Of a stretch of DNA of 35,760 nt, positions 33,102-35,760 are shown one piece after another. Under the pieces are notes generated by a model. It was not told the DNA's origin. It saw nothing but the letters and a program-made list of their open reading frames with translations, and did not search any database. Location of the stretch: contig SVSC01000007.1 of assembly GCA_015064525.1 (NCBI GenBank), forward strand, positions 1 to 35,760, given 5' to 3'. This DNA comes from Oscillospiraceae bacterium (lineage in GTDB: Bacteria; Bacillota; Clostridia; Oscillospirales; CAG-272). Within the stretch, counting starts at the first letter, position 1, and each line of letters starts with the position of its first letter. The position numbers were made by a program, and so were the translations under genes.

Positions 33102-35537
33102 ATGAAACGTACACTCTCCTTTGTCCTCGCTCTGATGATGCTTGTGCCGATGCTGGCGGCTCTGCCGGTGTCCGCGGCATACCATCCCGAGGGAACCGTT
33201 CTCTACTCCGCCGATTTCGCGGAGCGCTATGCCAACGGCGGGTTCACCGCGGCTGTTGATCAGTCTGCCTTCGGCATTGGCGTTACTCCGCTGAAGTACG
33301 GCGCGAGCAGTGCCAAGAACGGCTGCTATAACAACCTCACCGCAAATGGCTTGGAATTCGGTTCTGTGAAGAACGGCGTTACCGGCTTTGTGCTGAACAA
33401 CTATGATCTCACTCAGCACGCCAGCTACACCGTTTCCTTTGATCTGAAGGTAACCACCCCCGCCACCGGAACCTATCTGTGGTTCGGTTTCGGATACAAC
33501 GGAAAGACCGACACCTATGCGCCTTACGCCTCCCATACCAACTTCCGCTACAACGGCGGTTCCAAGCTGGTGGTGAACGGTGGCTACACCGCGGGTGCCG
33601 AGGATAAGGTTGGGGATCTGTGGAAGGATATCGTAACCAATTCCTCCGTGGTGAACTACAAGTTTGTTGTTACCGAGAATCGCCTCACCAACGTGATCGT
33701 GACCTGTGGCGAAAACTCCGCCAACTTTGTGAACACCACCGACACCGCTCTGGATGCATCCAAGGGTACCTTTGGTCTTACCTGGAGAGCCGATGAAGAG
33801 AATACTCCCTCCTCCGTGCTGAAGAACCTGACCGTTACCGTTGGTGAGGAGAAGGTTCATGACGTGGATTTTGCGAAGCTCTACACCGAGAAGGGCTTTA
33901 CCACCGCCATCGACGCCGGTGCTATTGCAAGCATGGGCGTTGGCGTGATCAACAAGACCGTTGGCTCCACCGCTCCCTCCGAGGAGCTGGCTGCCAAGAT
34001 CAAGGTTCAGCTCACCGATCAGGGCTATACCGTTGCGGGTGTGAACCGTAACACCGTTGGCGCCTACATCAATGAGTTTGATCTCACGCAGGAGGAAAGC
34101 TACATTGTCAGCGTGGATCTGGCGATGGATCTCCCCGCCGACGGCGCGAATGCGTACCTGTACTTTGGATTTGGCTACGACGAGGCGAAGGAGCATTATG
34201 AAACCTGGTCCTCCTCCTCCAACCTCCGTTGGAACGGCAAGCTCAACGATAAGTCTGCCCTGCTGGTCAATAAGTATAACGCCTCCGATGCCACCGTTGC
34301 TCAGGAGCTTTGGGCAGAGACGCTCACCAACAAGGCAATGACCAACTATCAGTTCGTTGTGGAGAACAACAAGCTGGCAAAGGTGATCGTTACCTGCGGC
34401 GACAAGAGCGTAACCTATACCGCAACCGTTGCTGATCAGCTGGATGCCTCCAAGGGCACCTTTGGCATCAACCTCCGCACCGCCAACGACGCTCTGAATC
34501 CCGGCTTCACCCTGAAGAAGGTGGAGGTGACCGCGCATATCGCTCCCGATGCCGAGCCCATTGTGAACATCCTCGATATCGAGCGTGTGGCTCCCACCGA
34601 GGCAGAGTATGACTATGAGGACACCAAGGCAACCAAGTACGTGGACGGCTACGTGCTTCACTACATGGATTTCTCCAAGGTGGAGTCCTTCGATAAGACC
34701 GGCTACTTTGTAACCAAGGACGGCGAGCCCTACGGTTTCCAGATCAAGAACGGCGTTCTGGACGTGATTACCGGCTCCGCAAAGGTGAATATGCTGCTCA
34801 CAGGAAACAACATTCCCAAGAATATTCAGGAGTACACCTTCAGCACCACCTTCCGTTTCGTTGAGCCCTCCGAGAAGTACCTTGTGTACATCCACGGCGA
34901 CACCATCAAGGAGAACAACACGGCATCCGGCGGTAAGAATACCTGCCTCCGTTACAGCGGCGTGATCGACAACGCAGCCTACACCTCCAAGTACGCCGAG
35001 GCGCAGGGAAAGCTGCTTGCCGCTATGCAGGCGGGCGAATGGGTGACCTTCACCTACACCGCTTTCGAGCGTGAGACCGCGGGCATTGTGATGGAATGCG
35101 GCGGCAATACCGTGAAGTGGACCAAGACCTCCAACACCAACGCCGCAGAGGGCTATATGGGTCTGATGTTCGGCGTAGGCTCCCACATTCAGGTCTCCAC
35201 CATTCAGCTGGTTGCAGGCTACAATGAGAATTATGAGTCTCTCGTATGGCCCGAGGCAGAAAAGGCTCTGGTGCAAACCGTGAACGCCGCTGCCATTAAG
35301 ACCGAGGAGCCCCCCATCATCACCGATGAGCCCACGCAGGAGCCTACCAAGGAGCCTACCAAGGAGCCTACCAAGGAGCCCACCAAGGAGCCCACCAAGG
35401 AGCCCGCTCAGCAGCCCACCGCCGAGGCGCCCAAGACCGAAAAGAAGGGCTGTGGCGCATCTGTTACCGCAGGCGCCCTGGCGGCAATCCTTGCGCTTTC
35501 CGCAGTACCCTTCTTCGTGAAGCGTCGCGAGGACTGA
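33102..35537 (+). CDS. Surface protein with repeated beta domains and C-terminal anchor
   Basis: An 811-residue protein. A Sec signal peptide ends near VSA-AYH (25). Then come three related beta-rich domains of a lectin/laminin-G-like character: about 30-275, 280-512 and 520-735. The first two align clearly (YDLTQ/FDLTQ, WFGFGY/YFGFGY, VIVTCG, LDASKGTFG), and the third begins similarly (VLHYMDFSKVESFDK). Next is a Pro/Thr/Lys/Glu spacer with about five EPTK repeats (741-768), and at the end KKGCGASV, a hydrophobic helix (787-806) and KRRED. This end resembles a surface-sorting or membrane-anchor signal without LPXTG. The start at 33102 is chosen for AAAGGAAA just upstream and the signal peptide. 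It lies 74 bp after the MBL gene, probably in the same operon. Confidence 0.83.
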   Translation: MKRTLSFVLALMMLVPMLAALPVSAAYHPEGTVLYSADFAERYANGGFTAAVDQSAFGIGVTPLKYGASSAKNGCYNNLTANGLEFGSVKNGVTGFVLNNYDLTQHASYTVSFDLKVTTPATGTYLWFGFGYNGKTDTYAPYASHTNFRYNGGSKLVVNGGYTAGAEDKVGDLWKDIVTNSSVVNYKFVVTENRLTNVIVTCGENSANFVNTTDTALDASKGTFGLTWRADEENTPSSVLKNLTVTVGEEKVHDVDFAKLYTEKGFTTAIDAGAIASMGVGVINKTVGSTAPSEELAAKIKVQLTDQGYTVAGVNRNTVGAYINEFDLTQEESYIVSVDLAMDLPADGANAYLYFGFGYDEAKEHYETWSSSSNLRWNGKLNDKSALLVNKYNASDATVAQELWAETLTNKAMTNYQFVVENNKLAKVIVTCGDKSVTYTATVADQLDASKGTFGINLRTANDALNPGFTLKKVEVTAHIAPDAEPIVNILDIERVAPTEAEYDYEDTKATKYVDGYVLHYMDFSKVESFDKTGYFVTKDGEPYGFQIKNGVLDVITGSAKVNMLLTGNNIPKNIQEYTFSTTFRFVEPSEKYLVYIHGDTIKENNTASGGKNTCLRYSGVIDNAAYTSKYAEAQGKLLAAMQAGEWVTFTYTAFERETAGIVMECGGNTVKWTKTSNTNAAEGYMGLMFGVGSHIQVSTIQLVAGYNENYESLVWPEAEKALVQTVNAAAIKTEEPPIITDEPTQEPTKEPTKEPTKEPTKEPTKEPAQQPTAEAPKTEKKGCGASVTAGALAAILALSAVPFFVKRRED

Positions 35538-35566
35538 TCGGCGAAAGCGTCAACGCAAACCTATCG

Positions 35567-35592
35567 GGAACCGCCGCTGACGCGGCGGTTCC
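35567..35592 (+). terminator. Hairpin after the surface protein gene
   Basis: GGAACCGCCGC, loop TGAC and GCGGCGGTTCC form a perfect 11-bp stem 29 bp after the stop. No T-run follows, so it is a moderate terminator candidate. Confidence 0.6.
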
Positions 35593-35656
35593 GCAGACCA
35601 CTGACAAACCGTATTGCCAAAATGACAGTTTGATAAATAGTACTAATTTGTTAGCC

Positions 35657-35760
35657 ACTTTTTCTTTGCAGAAAGAGGCGCAAAGAAAAAGTTATCAAAA
35701 AGAAACGCCGATTAGGGGAATTTCGCCCGTTGCGACGGGCGAGGAGGGCTCCGCGCCCTC
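35657..35760. repeat. Cluster of extragenic hairpins at the right edge
   Basis: Three palindromes in a row: ACTTTTTCTTTGC with GCAAAGAAAAAGT (35657-35669, 35680-35692), CGCCCGT-TGCG-ACGGGCG (35724-35741) and GAGGGC-TCCGC-GCCCTC (35744-35760). The last shares its core with the hairpin at 24918-24942. The cluster may continue past the window. No gene is seen in 35538-35760. Confidence 0.6.

Noticed and set aside
33006-35276. Long minus-strand open frame (756 codons) opposite the surface protein gene
   Set aside because: Shadow of a biased coding sequence; its Gly/Val/His-rich translation mirrors the repeats of the real gene.

Overview
The window looks like a chromosomal segment of a Gram-positive Firmicute of class Clostridia, probably a gut-type Oscillospirales/Ruminococcaceae-like bacterium. 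This is inferred from AGGAGG ribosome sites, consensus TTGACA-17-TATAAT promoters, a glycogen operon that includes glgD, a SipW/TasA-type signal peptide, many lipoproteins, an AraC-regulated orphan solute-binding protein and GC-rich coding sequence. No rRNA, tRNA, CRISPR array or recognisable insertion sequence was seen.

Layout. 1-900: the 3' end of an unknown gene, then repeat-rich intergenic DNA with two MITE-like palindromic elements. 906-2540: a sugar-phosphate isomerase/epimerase-like TIM barrel gene (minus), divergent from a tandem pair of small paralogous membrane proteins (plus). 2541-3445: a composite repeat between convergent genes. 3446-7516: a MarR regulator with a heterodimeric ABC exporter, autoregulation being suggested by a large palindrome next to a consensus promoter. 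7616-16234: a glycogen operon, glgB-like, glgC, glgD, glgA, glgP, closed by a strong terminator. 16252-17305: a membrane-bound XRE regulator. 17429-19693: a secreted beta-helix-like protein with a SipW-type signal peptide. 19725-20450: a second composite repeat, again between convergent genes. 20455-23702: an M48 membrane protease and glycolytic GAPDH (minus). 23823-24996: a BspA-type leucine-rich-repeat lipoprotein. 25000-29051 (minus): AraC regulator, EEP-family lipoprotein hydrolase, a non-secreted EEP paralogue and a GNAT acetyltransferase, closely spaced. 29093-35592 (plus, divergent): orphan solute-binding lipoprotein, ComEC-like metallo-beta-lactamase lipoprotein and a large repeat-domain surface protein.

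Most notable observations. (1) The glgB-like protein leading the glycogen operon has lost all three GH13 catalytic carboxylate positions while the framework is intact, so it looks like a conserved pseudoenzyme. (2) The two composite intergenic repeats contain a roughly 170-nt unit whose two hairpins keep fixed geometry while their stem sequences change in compensatory fashion, which is evidence for a structured RNA or DNA-hairpin element. (3) Two different predicted extracellular hydrolases, an EEP lipoprotein and an MBL lipoprotein encoded on either side of the AraC gene, appear to carry the same N-terminal accessory domain.

All functional calls are from reading motifs by eye; no database search was possible.
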